Below, piece by piece: positions 13,855-21,779 of a stretch of 23,721 bases of DNA. Location: positions 1-23,721 of the forward strand of contig CAJTOV010000046.1 in the NCBI GenBank assembly GCA_910577765.1, in the 5' to 3' direction. This DNA is from an uncultured Lachnospiraceae bacterium. Its GTDB lineage: Bacteria > Bacillota > Clostridia > Lachnospirales > Lachnospiraceae. Both the position numbers and the translations under genes were made by a program. A model generated the notes under the pieces. That model was not told the origin of the DNA. It made no database searches and saw nothing but the letters and a program-made list of their open reading frames with translations. Each line of letters opens with the position of its first letter. Position 1 is the stretch's first letter.

Positions 13855-15714
13855 TCACCCCTCCAGTATCTCCATAAACTCGTCCCCGCTGATGGTCTCC
13901 CGCTCCAGCAGGTACGCCGAAATCTCATTAAGCTTGGCCGCATGTTCCTTCAGGATTCCCATAGCCTTTTCATACTGCTCCTTCACAATGCGTACCACTT
14001 CCTGGTCCACCAGTCTGGCGGTCTCCGGGGAGCAGACCATGGAGGTGTCGCCTCCCAAATACTGGTTATTGACCGTCTCCAGGGCCACCATACCGAACTG
14101 GCTGCTGAACCCGTAACGGGTCACCATGGCCCGGGCCAGCTTTGTGGCCTGCTCGATATCATTGGCCGCACCGGTGGTAATGGAATTGAAAATAAATTCT
14201 TCCGCGGCACGTCCTCCGGTAAAGGTGGCGATCTTATTCAGCGCCTCCTCCCTGCTCATCAAAAACCGCTCCCCCTCTTCCACCTGCATGGTGTAACCCA
14301 GGGCCCCGGAGGTCCGGGGAATGATGGTGATCTTGTGAACCGGGGCGCTTTGGCTCTGGCAGGCCGCCACCAGGGCATGTCCCACCTCATGGTAAGCCAC
14401 AATCCGCCTTTCTTTCTCGGAAACTGCCGCATCCTTCCGCTGATATCCGGCAATAACCACCTCCACGCTTTCCTCCAGATCCGCCTGGCCTACCGTGGAA
14501 CGTCCCTGGCGGACTGCCCGCAGTGCCGCCTCATTGACAATATTGGCCAGGTCTGCACCGCTGGCCCCTGTGGCTGCACGGGCCACCGCGTCAAAATTCA
14601 CATTATCCGACAGCTTCACATTCTTGCCATGGACTCTTAAAATAGCCACACGGCCCTTTAAGTCGGGAAGCTCCACCGGAATCCGCCGGTCAAAACGGCC
14701 CGGACGCAACAGCGCCTTGTCCAGGGACTCAGGCCGGTTGGTGGCAGCCAGAATCACCACGCCTTTTTTGCCGTCAAAGCCGTCCATTTCCGTGAGAAGC
14801 TGGTTTAAGGTCTGCTCCCGCTCATCATTGCCGGAAAAGCCATTGCCGTCCCGCTTCTTGCCGATGGTGTCGATCTCGTCAATGAATACAATGCATGGGG
14901 CTTTGTCATTGGCCTGCTTAAACAGGTCCCGGACCTTGGCTGCCCCCATTCCCACAAACATTTCCACAAACTCGGAACCGGAAATGGAGAAAAAGGGCAC
15001 ATGGGCTTCCCCTGCCACGGCCTTGGCCAGAAGGGTCTTACCGGTACCTGGAGGGCCCACCAGCAAGGCGCCCTTGGGCAGGGTGGCTCCGATCTCCGCA
15101 TATTTCTGGGGATTGTGAAGGAAGTCCACAATCTCCTTTAAGGCTTCCTTGGCCTCTTCCTGACCGGCCACATCGGCAAAGGTCTTTCCGGTCTCATTCT
15201 CCGCATAGATCTTGGCATTGGATTTGCCGAAGGTCATGGCATTGCCCATGCCTCCCATGCGCTTCATCATCATCCGGCTCATCAGCTGTCCCAGGCCCAC
15301 AAAAATCACAATAGGCAGAATCCAGTTGAAAATCAGGGACTGGAGCGGCGATGCCTTGGTGGGAATCTGGTTGCTGAACTGGACCCCGGCAGCCGCCAGA
15401 CGTTCCGTCAGCTTTTCGTCAGGCCACAGTCCGGTCTTGTAGTATCTTAAGTCCTCGGCCCGCAGCTTCCCGTTCTCCGTGGAAATCTGGCCGGTCCAGA
15501 AGGTATACTGGTCCGTTCCCCGGGTCAGCCCCGTGACCTCCCCCTTTTCCAGCATCTCCAGAAAGGTATCATAGCTTACCTCTGTCACGGAACGCTCCGC
15601 CATGGCAGGCACCACCAGGGCATTGATCAGCATGGTAATCACCAGAACCACCAGATAATAATAGATCCAGTTTTTTCGGATCGGTTTCTTTGGGTCTTCG
15701 TTTTTTACTCCCAT
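13855..15714 (-). CDS. ftsH: ATP-dependent zinc metalloprotease FtsH
   Basis: This 619-residue membrane protease has transmembrane helix 1 at about 16-37, a small extracytoplasmic domain and helix 2 at about 128-146. The AAA+ domain has Walker A GPPGTGKT (about 220), Walker B IVFIDEID, an SRH with ATNRPESLDKALLRPGRFDR, and pore residues FVEMFVGMG. The M41 protease domain has the zinc motif HEVGH (about 434) and the downstream acidic ligand region. It degrades unneeded or misfolded membrane and regulatory proteins as a hexamer. AAAGGAG precedes the ATG by 11 bases. It is complete and not in an obvious operon with hpt/tilS, its frequent partners elsewhere. It could be a second FtsH paralogue, which the window cannot decide. 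Confidence 0.95.
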   Translation of the reverse strand: MGVKNEDPKKPIRKNWIYYYLVVLVITMLINALVVPAMAERSVTEVSYDTFLEMLEKGEVTGLTRGTDQYTFWTGQISTENGKLRAEDLRYYKTGLWPDEKLTERLAAAGVQFSNQIPTKASPLQSLIFNWILPIVIFVGLGQLMSRMMMKRMGGMGNAMTFGKSNAKIYAENETGKTFADVAGQEEAKEALKEIVDFLHNPQKYAEIGATLPKGALLVGPPGTGKTLLAKAVAGEAHVPFFSISGSEFVEMFVGMGAAKVRDLFKQANDKAPCIVFIDEIDTIGKKRDGNGFSGNDEREQTLNQLLTEMDGFDGKKGVVILAATNRPESLDKALLRPGRFDRRIPVELPDLKGRVAILRVHGKNVKLSDNVNFDAVARAATGASGADLANIVNEAALRAVRQGRSTVGQADLEESVEVVIAGYQRKDAAVSEKERRIVAYHEVGHALVAACQSQSAPVHKITIIPRTSGALGYTMQVEEGERFLMSREEALNKIATFTGGRAAEEFIFNSITTGAANDIEQATKLARAMVTRYGFSSQFGMVALETVNNQYLGGDTSMVCSPETARLVDQEVVRIVKEQYEKAMGILKEHAAKLNEISAYLLERETISGDEFMEILEG

Positions 15715-15751
15715 ACAGGTATTGTCTCCTTTATGTTTCTTTGCTGCCAGT

Positions 15752-15783
15752 CATTCAGGCAGAACGTCTTTTCCGCCTGAATG
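15752..15783 (-). other. Hairpin in the ftsH leader region
   Basis: CATTCAGGC (15752-15760) pairs perfectly with GCCTGAATG (15775-15783) around a 14-base loop, 38 bases upstream of the ftsH start. No T-run follows on the minus strand, so it is more likely a leader structure than a terminator. Its role is unknown. Confidence 0.45.
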
Positions 15784-15789
15784 TTACCG

Positions 15790-15826
15790 TTTGTTGTAAA
15801 TTGCATATGGAACAGTATACAACAAA
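15790..15826 (-). promoter_or_regulatory. 9-bp inverted repeat upstream of ftsH
   Basis: TTTGTTGTA (15790-15798) and TACAACAAA (15818-15826) form a perfect inverted repeat with a 19-bp gap. They lie between the upstream terminator and ftsH, where the ftsH promoter should be. The repeat is not CIRCE (HrcA) and not a CtsR-type tandem heptad. It may be an operator; the -10/-35 boxes are not clear. Confidence 0.45.
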
Positions 15827-15852
15827 AGCGAAGGTATTAAAACCCTCGCTTT
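15825..15852 (-). terminator. Terminator downstream of the CgeB-like gene
   Basis: AAAGCGAAGG (15825-15834) pairs with CCCTCGCTTT (15843-15852) with one mismatch, around the loop TATTAAAA. On the minus strand the stem is followed by TTTTGTTG. The 152 bases between it and the CgeB-like stop (15853-16004) hold no gene I recognise, only a weak GTTGAC/GTCAAC inverted pair. Confidence 0.7.
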
Positions 15853-16004
15853 GCTTAAATCTTTCTAAACTCCTGTTGACCGTTACGCTTCACGGAGAGG
15901 TGTCAACTGTACATTCACATAGCGACGGCGTGGTGTTGCCTATGTCTGGCCTTGCAGATGCACGGAAGGCGTAGTTTGCCTAATGGAAACCCACCCAGGC
16001 ATGA

Positions 16005-17150
16005 TCAGTCCAGCCGCTCTAAAATGTATTTTTTTACAAAGTTATCCCATGTAAAATTGCTTAAAGCTTTCTGCCGGCCATTTTGGGCAATTTTCCTGGC
16101 CTTTTCCGGATTTTCAAGAAGCTCCCGTATGATATCCGGAAGCATGTTCATGTTCTTAACATCATAAAGCACGATATCATGATTATTTTGAAAATGGGCA
16201 TCTATGTAGGAGCTGGAATCTGTAACACACACTGCGCCGTTTTGCATGGCTGTCAGAACACGGTCATGGATTCCGTTCTTAAATGACAGCATACTGTTCA
16301 ACAGGATTTTCGTATTTGCAGCCAGACTGGCGGTCTGCTGGAAATCCATGGTTCCTTCCAGTACAAGATTTTCCGGACATACCGGATAGAGGGCTTCCCA
16401 GCCCGACCCGGCCACATGCACACGGATTCCGGCATCCACCAGTGTCCGGATCATCTCCCGCCGGTAATGCATACGCAGATACAGATCCGAACTGGCTCCC
16501 AGCGACGCCATCAGCATCTTCAATGTGTCATCCCCGTGTATCCCCATGTGCTTTGTCAGGAACAGCATGGCTTCCAGAGTGGTCATTTCCGGATGTACCA
16601 GCCTGGTCTTAATTAACAGATAAAAAAAGTTATCTCTTTCTGCCCAGTCCACAGATCCGGTCATCCGGTTTATGACTGCCTCTTCCCCATCCAGGGTTCC
16701 GGTAAATAATACATCAATTTCTTTTTCATCATAGCTTTTAAAGCTCCCTGACGGCCCCGGCAGATATACCATTTCCATATGTTTAAATGGCGGGTAATAC
16801 CTTTTGCAATATTCCACATGCCCCTGGTCCAGCAGGTACAAGGTCAGATTATCCATGTGGGCTTCCAGCTTACCATGATGATAATAGGGCGGATCAACAA
16901 GAATATTAAAAACCGGACATTGAAACGAATCCAGTACATAGGAGCCATCCTGTGTTCTGGCCGCGGGCTGGTACTGGTTTATTCCAATAATTGCGCTCCA
17001 TGGTCCGTCTTGTGTATAGCTAATATTTGCTGCATCCGTAATTCTTTGTGTGTGTACCCCCCTGGAATGCAAAGCATCCTCTATGCAGTCCATAAAATAA
17101 TTTAAGGAATTGTAACATACATCACTGTTTCCCAACAGACCGATTTTCAT
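16005..17150 (-). CDS. CgeB/YkvP-like glycosyltransferase
   Basis: This 381-residue cytoplasmic protein opens MKIGLLGNSDVCYNSLNYFMD. Its N-terminal half resembles the DUF3880-type region seen in CgeB-like proteins. The C-terminal third resembles Glyco_trans_1_2 (VHVAGSGWE..., LLNSMLSFKNGIHDRVLTAMQNGAVCVTDSS, and a final SNFTWDNFVKKYI helix). Such proteins transfer sugars to surface structures; spore coat (CgeB) and flagellin or glycan roles are known in relatives. I chose ATG at 17150, which has GGGAGG at normal spacing. An in-frame TTG at 17186 would add 12 residues and has a poorer site. No glycan cluster surrounds it. Its base composition is more AT-rich than the operons on either side. 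Acceptor and donor are unknown. Confidence 0.75.
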   Translation of the reverse strand: MKIGLLGNSDVCYNSLNYFMDCIEDALHSRGVHTQRITDAANISYTQDGPWSAIIGINQYQPAARTQDGSYVLDSFQCPVFNILVDPPYYHHGKLEAHMDNLTLYLLDQGHVEYCKRYYPPFKHMEMVYLPGPSGSFKSYDEKEIDVLFTGTLDGEEAVINRMTGSVDWAERDNFFYLLIKTRLVHPEMTTLEAMLFLTKHMGIHGDDTLKMLMASLGASSDLYLRMHYRREMIRTLVDAGIRVHVAGSGWEALYPVCPENLVLEGTMDFQQTASLAANTKILLNSMLSFKNGIHDRVLTAMQNGAVCVTDSSSYIDAHFQNNHDIVLYDVKNMNMLPDIIRELLENPEKARKIAQNGRQKALSNFTWDNFVKKYILERLD

Positions 17151-17169
17151 TTTGCCAGAACCTCCCTGC

Positions 17170-17190
17170 TTAAGCTGTTTGTTCAATCAT
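17170..17190 (-). other. Possible 6-codon leader ORF (MIEQTA)
   Basis: ATG ATT GAA CAA ACA GCT TAA begins seven bases after AGGAG and ends 19 bases before the chosen start of the CgeB-like gene. Its ribosome site is better placed than that of the in-frame TTG. It may be a tiny upstream reading frame that affects translation, or chance. Sequence alone cannot decide. Confidence 0.3.
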
Positions 17191-17216
17191 AACATATCTC
17201 CTGATTTTTGTCCTTA

Positions 17217-17243
17217 ATTATATCCAAACTTTCAAAAAATCAA
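17217..17243 (-). promoter_or_regulatory. Putative promoter of the CgeB-like gene
   Basis: On the minus strand a perfect TATAAT (17217-17222) is preceded by TTGATT (17238-17243). The spacer is 15 bases, shorter than optimal. It lies between the abgB terminator and the gene, in an AT-rich stretch. Confidence 0.5.
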
Positions 17244-17283
17244 CACGTTCAGACTTGCAGGTCAAAAACTTTTTCCACACCAC

Positions 17284-17335
17284 AAAAAACAGCAACAGTC
17301 CGGCAGATGTCTCCACCCAACTGTTACTGTTTTTT
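17284..17335 (-). terminator. Rho-independent terminator of the importer-abgB operon
   Basis: The arms 17284-17299 (AAAAAACAGCAACAGT) and 17320-17335 (ACTGTTACTGTTTTTT) pair over 16 positions with one mismatch. On the minus strand the stem ends in a run of six T, 26 bases after the abgB-like stop. Both strands carry A6/T6, so it may work both ways. Confidence 0.85.
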
Positions 17336-17361
17336 CTCTCCAGTATTTCCGCAATGCAGTA

Positions 17362-18807
17362 CTAATACTCCGGCACCACCGGCACTGCATCCGCCGGAAT
17401 GGGGCACACATACCCGGATACCGTCCGCTTCTCAAACTCGGCCCGGGCCTGGACCAGAATATCCGGTTTCTGGATCAGGTCCACTGCCGCGGCTGCCAGC
17501 ACCTTTCCCGCATGGACGGCTGCCTTGTGGCCGATGCCGGTCCGGCCGCAGGACACATTCTGCCAGCTATGGCCAGGACAGCCGTTGGGCCAGGCCGCCA
17601 CATGGATCTGGGCGGTAGGAGTCAGCCAGCTTACGTCTCCCACGTCCGTGGAGCCTGCCTTGAAGGCCTCCCCCTTGTAAAGAGGAGCCAGAAACCCGTT
17701 CATGGCATGGCCATAGGAGGCCCGCATTTCTTCCACGGTCTCCCGGGCCGCCGGATCGTTCCTGGCGGCTACCCCCGGCACCCCGTCGCTGCCGGGATAG
17801 GTTCTGGCCAGGGCATCTGCATATACATGCTCTTCCTCCGTATACACCGGAACCCCCAGCTCCTTAAAATTATCATACAGCACCTGCTCCAAGGCGTGAT
17901 TGCTGACCGTGTCTGCCAGGCCGTCGATAAACTGCCGGTCATAGGTGGTATCCGTCATCAGGGCAGCACCCTGGGCAATCCGGTCCACCCGCTCCTGAAG
18001 CGCTACTGCCTCGGCCACATGGTTGGAACGGACCATGTAAAGGACACTGGCCCTGGGCTGTACCACATTGGGGCTGCATCCGCCGGCATCGGTGATGGCA
18101 TAGTGAATCCGCGCCTTGTCGCTCATATGCTCCCGCAGAAACTGGACGCCCATATTCATCAGCTCCACCGCATCCAGGGCGCTGCGTCCCTTCTCCGGGG
18201 CGCCGGCTGCATGGGAGGCTACTCCCTTAAACTTGTACTGGACCTGGACGCAGGAGTTGCTGGAGCCGGTGGCCACCTCATTGACATCCTCCGGGTGCCA
18301 GGTCAGGGCCGCATCCAGGTCCTTCCACACGCCGTCCCGGGCCATGAAGGCCTTGGCCGCGCCTCCTTCCTCACCGGGGCAGCCGTAGAGAATCACGGTC
18401 CCGGACTGCTTCGTCTCCTCCAGGTACGCCCTCACTCCCAGGGCTGCCGCAAATGCCCCGGCCCCCAGCAGATTGTGACCGCAGCCATGGCCGCAGCCTC
18501 CGGATGTCACCTCCATCCGCTCCAGGCTTCCTCCCTTCTGGGACAGCCCGGAAAGGGCGTCATACTCTGCCAGAATCCCGATCATCGGACGCCCGCTTCC
18601 AAAGGATGCGGAAAATGCGGTGGCAATGTTGCAGATTCCCTTTTCCACCCGGAAGCCCTCCTGCTCCAGAACCCGGCAGTAAAGCTCCGCGGACTTTTCC
18701 TCCTGCAAAGACAGCTCCGCATACTCCCAGATCCGGTCCGCGATTTCTGCGACCAGACCGGATTTTTTCTCGATGGCATGGATGGCAGACTGTTTTTCTC
18801 TTGTCAT
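17362..18807 (-). CDS. abgB: AbgB-like M20 amidohydrolase
   Basis: This 481-residue cytoplasmic metallo-amidohydrolase has the same length as E. coli AbgB, which with AbgA cleaves p-aminobenzoyl-glutamate. Metal-site motifs are AEYDAL (about 80-85), GGCGHGCGHN (103-112) and PGEEGG (144-149, general base glutamate). GVASHAAGAPEKGRSALDA marks the dimerisation (lid) domain, and HSWQNV is near the C-terminus. M20D enzymes remove amino acids from N-acyl or aryl conjugates. It begins 28 bases after the ABC ATPase gene with AAGGGG upstream, so it belongs to the importer operon. No abgA partner is present, so a different conjugate, or action as a homodimer, is possible. Assignment to the family is firm; substrate is inferred. 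Confidence 0.85.
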   Translation of the reverse strand: MTREKQSAIHAIEKKSGLVAEIADRIWEYAELSLQEEKSAELYCRVLEQEGFRVEKGICNIATAFSASFGSGRPMIGILAEYDALSGLSQKGGSLERMEVTSGGCGHGCGHNLLGAGAFAAALGVRAYLEETKQSGTVILYGCPGEEGGAAKAFMARDGVWKDLDAALTWHPEDVNEVATGSSNSCVQVQYKFKGVASHAAGAPEKGRSALDAVELMNMGVQFLREHMSDKARIHYAITDAGGCSPNVVQPRASVLYMVRSNHVAEAVALQERVDRIAQGAALMTDTTYDRQFIDGLADTVSNHALEQVLYDNFKELGVPVYTEEEHVYADALARTYPGSDGVPGVAARNDPAARETVEEMRASYGHAMNGFLAPLYKGEAFKAGSTDVGDVSWLTPTAQIHVAAWPNGCPGHSWQNVSCGRTGIGHKAAVHAGKVLAAAAVDLIQKPDILVQARAEFEKRTVSGYVCPIPADAVPVVPEY

Positions 18808-18835
18808 GATTTTGTATCCCCTTTTCTATCAGATC

Positions 18836-19612
18836 TTACAGCACTTTGGCCAGAAATTCTTTCAGCCTGGGATGCTGGGGGCTGCCAAAGATTTCCTCCG
18901 GGCTGCCCTGCTCTAAAAGCATTCCGTCAGCCATGAACAGCACCCGGTTGCCCACCTCCCGGGCAAAGCCCATCTCATGGGTCACACAGACCATGGTCAT
19001 GCCCTCCCGGGCCAGCTCCTTCATTACGTCCAGAACCTCCCCTACCATCTCCGGGTCCAGGGCTGAGGTAGGCTCGTCAAACAGCATCACCTCCGGCTCC
19101 ATGGCCAGGGCCCGGACAATGGCCACCCGCTGCTTCTGCCCTCCGGAAAGCTGGATGGGATAGGCGTCCGCCCGGTCCTTAAGGCCCACCCGGTCCAGAA
19201 GGGCCAGGGCCTTCTTTGTGGCTTCCTGGCGGCTCATGCCTTTGACCTTCACCGGAGCCAGGATCATATTGTCCAGAATGGTCATATGGGGAAACAAGTT
19301 AAAATGCTGGAACACCATGCCCATTTTCTGGCGGAGGCTGTCAATATCCAGGCGCACCGTCTTCCCGCCGGCATCCTGGTATTTCTTTTTGGTAATATCC
19401 ACCCCGTCAAACACAATGGCGCCGCCCGTAGGCTCCTCCAGCAGGTTTAAGCTTCGCAGAAAGGTGGACTTGCCGGAGCCGGAAGGTCCGATCACCACCA
19501 TCACATCCCCCCGGTTAATATCCACGGTCACCCCGTCCAGGGCTTTGATGACCCCCATCTTGTAATGTTTTTTCAGATCAGTCACCTGGATCAGACTATC
19601 TCTTGTCGCCAC
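18836..19612 (-). CDS. Polar amino-acid ABC transporter ATPase (GlnQ type)
   Basis: This 258-residue ATPase has Walker A GPSGSGKST at 42-50, FQHFNLFPHMT at 101-111 (typical of the amino-acid group), signature LSGGQ at 155-159, Walker B LFDEP at about 177-181 and the H-loop histidine at 212. A 10-residue insertion near 75-87 (KKKYQDAGGKTVR) extends the loop before the Q-loop. The start is GTG, with AAAGGAG eight bases upstream. The gene overlaps the end of the permease gene by 17 bases, indicating tight coupling. It drives uptake through the permease at 19596-20381. Confidence 0.93.
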   Translation of the reverse strand: MATRDSLIQVTDLKKHYKMGVIKALDGVTVDINRGDVMVVIGPSGSGKSTFLRSLNLLEEPTGGAIVFDGVDITKKKYQDAGGKTVRLDIDSLRQKMGMVFQHFNLFPHMTILDNMILAPVKVKGMSRQEATKKALALLDRVGLKDRADAYPIQLSGGQKQRVAIVRALAMEPEVMLFDEPTSALDPEMVGEVLDVMKELAREGMTMVCVTHEMGFAREVGNRVLFMADGMLLEQGSPEEIFGSPQHPRLKEFLAKVL

Positions 19613-20381
19613 GGCTCATTCTCCTTTCAAAGTAGGCAATAATCTTGGAGGTGGGGAAGCACAGGCAGAAGTAAATGCCTGTGGCCACCAGCAGCGGCTC
19701 AATGATCACAAAGGTTGCCCCCTTTACGGCGTTAACCGCAGACATGATATCCTGTACACCGATGGTATAGGTAATGGCCGACTCCTTGATGATCACCACA
19801 AACTCATTGGCAATGGCCGGCAGAATATTTTTCAGGGCCTGGGGCAGGATTATGTAACGCAGGTTCTGTGCCTGGGAAAGGCCCAGGGATCTGGCTGCCT
19901 CGGTCTGTCCGCCGTCAATGGACTGGACACCGGAACGGATGATTTCACACAGATAAGCGCCGGAGTTCATACCCAGGGCCACCACACCGGGGAAAAACCG
20001 GTCAAACTTGATGAAGCCCAGAAGCTGGAAGGACGGCAGCTTGACCAGCCCAAATACTCCGTAATAAATGATAAATACCTGGACGATCACCGGCGTGGAC
20101 CGGAGTATCTCCACATAGGCTGTAGCCAGAAAATCCAGAGGATTGAAATAACTGATCCACGCCAGGAGACCTGTCTCCCGCTGGTGTCCGTCCTTGTCAA
20201 TGCCAAGGGCACGGAACGGCCGGACATTGGACAGCCGCATCAGGGCCAGCACAAGGGCAATGCAGAAGCCAATGGCCACCGTAAACAGGGACAGCAGAAC
20301 CGTAACCTGCATACCCTGCCGGAACAGCTTGGCATAAGGCAGGATTTTCGCAAAATTATCAGCCTGGATAAATGATTCCAT
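19596..20381 (-). CDS. Polar amino-acid ABC transporter permease (HisM/GlnP type)
   Basis: This 261-residue membrane protein has an N-terminal helix at about 18-45 (MQVTVLLSLFTVAIGFCIALVLAL) and several further helices. The His/Glu/Gln permease signature GAYLCEIIRSGVQSIDGGQTEAARSLGLS precedes LRYIILPQALKNILPAIANEF. I chose ATG at 20381, giving MESFIQADNFAKILPYAKLF, because GGAAAGGAG lies just upstream. A longer frame to 20501 runs through the intergenic hairpin and has no ribosome site. A single permease gene implies a homodimer, as in GlnP-type systems. Confidence 0.92.
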   Translation of the reverse strand: MESFIQADNFAKILPYAKLFRQGMQVTVLLSLFTVAIGFCIALVLALMRLSNVRPFRALGIDKDGHQRETGLLAWISYFNPLDFLATAYVEILRSTPVIVQVFIIYYGVFGLVKLPSFQLLGFIKFDRFFPGVVALGMNSGAYLCEIIRSGVQSIDGGQTEAARSLGLSQAQNLRYIILPQALKNILPAIANEFVVIIKESAITYTIGVQDIMSAVNAVKGATFVIIEPLLVATGIYFCLCFPTSKIIAYFERRMSRGDKR

Positions 20382-20490
20382 GGAAGCGCTCCTTTCCAAA
20401 AGGGGATGCCGGATAACCCGTAAGCAGTAACGAATATTCAGACCCCCTCCTGGAGGAAGGGTACGTATAAACAGCATCCAGTATGTATTT

Positions 20491-20519
20491 TCAGGCTTCA
20501 CAGAATCTGTGAAGCCTGA
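20491..20519 (-). other. Intergenic stem-loop after the amino-acid binding-protein gene
   Basis: TCAGGCTTCACAG (20491-20503) pairs perfectly with CTGTGAAGCCTGA (20507-20519), a 13-bp stem with a 3-base loop, six bases after the binding-protein stop. No T-run follows on either strand. It is therefore more likely an mRNA 3'-end stabiliser or an RNase processing barrier than a terminator, letting binding protein exceed permease. Confidence 0.7.
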
Positions 20520-20525
20520 ATGGGA

Positions 20526-21482
20526 TTAGTTACTCTGTGCATTGCCTGCGTCGTCCAGAAGTCCTTCGTACTTCTCTCCGGAAGCCAGCTCATTGGCCTC
20601 TGCGATAAACTGCTCCATGGTGCCGTCCTCCAGCGCCTTGGCAATGGCCTCGTTGACTCCGGCCAGCAGAGCCTCGTTGCCCTTGCAGACACCGATGGCA
20701 GAACCTTCCATCTCGTAGGGAACTTCCATGACGATCTCCAGGTCCGGATAGTTCTTCTGGTAGCTCTTGGCCACATCGGTCTCAATGTAGGCGGCATCCA
20801 TCTTGCCTGCCAGCAGCTCGGAAATAATGTCCGTCACCTTGGGAAGTGCCACAATGTCTGCATCCGGGCTGTTGGTGGTAGCCAGGTCCATCTGGATGGA
20901 ACCGATCTGGGCTCCTACGGATACCTCCGGCTTGTTGATGGCTTCAAAGGTATTGTAGGTATCTGCATTGGCCTTTACCGTCACCAGGGACTGGCCGCCC
21001 ATGTAGTACAGGTCGGAGAAATCCATGATTCCCTCACGCTTGGGGTCCGGGGACAGGCCTGCCATACCCAGGTCCACGGACTTGGTCTGAAGCTCACTGA
21101 GCACTCCGTCAAAGTCCACGGTAACCACTTCCAGCTCCAGGCCCAGGTAATCGGCAATATACTGTGCCAGGGCCATGTCAAAGCCTGCCAGGGCCGGTGT
21201 CCCGTCCTCACCGATTGCATAAAATTCATAGGGAGCAAAGTCCGGGCTGGTAGCCACCGTCAGCTTGCCCTCTGTAACCGTGGTAATCTCCGCTGCCGCG
21301 GCTGCCTCTGTGGTATCTGCCTCTGAGGCTCCTTCTGCTTCAGTGGTGGTCTCTTCCGCTGCTTTTTCGGTGGCGGCTGAGGTTGCAGCAGCCGTTGTTT
21401 CCGGCGCCTTTGAGCCGCCGCATGCAGTCATGGATGCAGCCATGCAGGCTGCCAGTGCCAGTGCCAGACATTTCTTCTTCAT
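20526..21482 (-). CDS. Amino-acid ABC transporter lipoprotein, SBP_bac_3 binding protein
   Basis: This 318-residue precursor has signal MKKKCLALALAACMAASMTA and lipidated cysteine 21 (lipobox MTAC). A long T/A/E-rich linker runs to about residue 70. The binding domain starts GKLTVATSPDFAPYEF and contains GFDMALAQYIADYLG, VDLGMAGLSPDPKREGIMDFSDLYY and VGAQIGSIQ, all hallmarks of family 3 binding proteins. I chose ATG at 21482, with GAGGAGG six bases upstream. A frame reaching 21533 adds a nonsensical N-terminus. The usual arginine that contacts the ligand carboxylate is not where I expect it (GLSPDPKRE shows K and R), so the ligand is uncertain. The co-transcribed amidohydrolase suggests an acylated or conjugated amino acid. 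Confidence 0.93.
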   Translation of the reverse strand: MKKKCLALALAACMAASMTACGGSKAPETTAAATSAATEKAAEETTTEAEGASEADTTEAAAAAEITTVTEGKLTVATSPDFAPYEFYAIGEDGTPALAGFDMALAQYIADYLGLELEVVTVDFDGVLSELQTKSVDLGMAGLSPDPKREGIMDFSDLYYMGGQSLVTVKANADTYNTFEAINKPEVSVGAQIGSIQMDLATTNSPDADIVALPKVTDIISELLAGKMDAAYIETDVAKSYQKNYPDLEIVMEVPYEMEGSAIGVCKGNEALLAGVNEAIAKALEDGTMEQFIAEANELASGEKYEGLLDDAGNAQSN

Positions 21483-21559
21483 AATAATCCTCCTCATAAA
21501 GCTTAAGTTTATAAAGTTGCATGTGAAATGCATAAATATAAAACTTCTAACAATTATTC

Positions 21560-21587
21560 ATTATAACCCTTTTTTCTAATTAATCAA
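21560..21587 (-). promoter_or_regulatory. Promoter of the amino-acid importer-abgB operon
   Basis: On the minus strand TTGATT (21582-21587) and a perfect TATAAT (21560-21565) are separated by 16 bases, in an AT-rich stretch 78 bases upstream of the binding-protein start. A short TGCAT/ATGCA pair occurs in the leader. Confidence 0.7.
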
Positions 21588-21652
21588 GTAAAAAGTTTGG
21601 ATTCCTGCGCCTTTTTCCCTGTTAAAATGTTACTATTTATGGAAGAAATCTT

Positions 21653-21672
21653 CTTGTCCGGTTTTCCCCGCC
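21653..21672. repeat. Degenerate partial copy of the dispersed repeat core
   Basis: Positions 21656-21672 (TCCGGTTTTCCCCGCCC) differ at one position from the reverse complement of the right-end copy near 23680-23696. The flanks do not match well, so this is either a decayed fragment or coincidence. Confidence 0.35.
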
Positions 21673-21694
21673 CTGCAGGCCGGAACATTCCTGC

Positions 21695-21724
21695 TTGACA
21701 GTTATGCAGAAACTGCCATAAAAT
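21695..21724 (+). promoter_or_regulatory. Putative promoter of the DUF5722-like gene
   Basis: TTGACA (21695-21700) and TAAAAT (21719-21724) are separated by 18 bases. The ATG follows 55 bases later with AAGGAGG at 21764-21770. It is divergent from the importer operon promoter, with about 108 bases between the two -35 hexamers. Confidence 0.6.
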
Positions 21725-21779
21725 CAGGTTATAAATCTTACCGTGCTTTATGTTTACCAAAAGAAGGAGGAATTGAAAC

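Noticed and set aside
15853..16004. Possible gene remnant or mobile-element end downstream of the CgeB-like gene
   Set aside because: The stretch is not recognisable on either strand, is interrupted by stops, and has only a 6-bp GTTGAC/GTCAAC inverted pair. No evidence supports a named feature.
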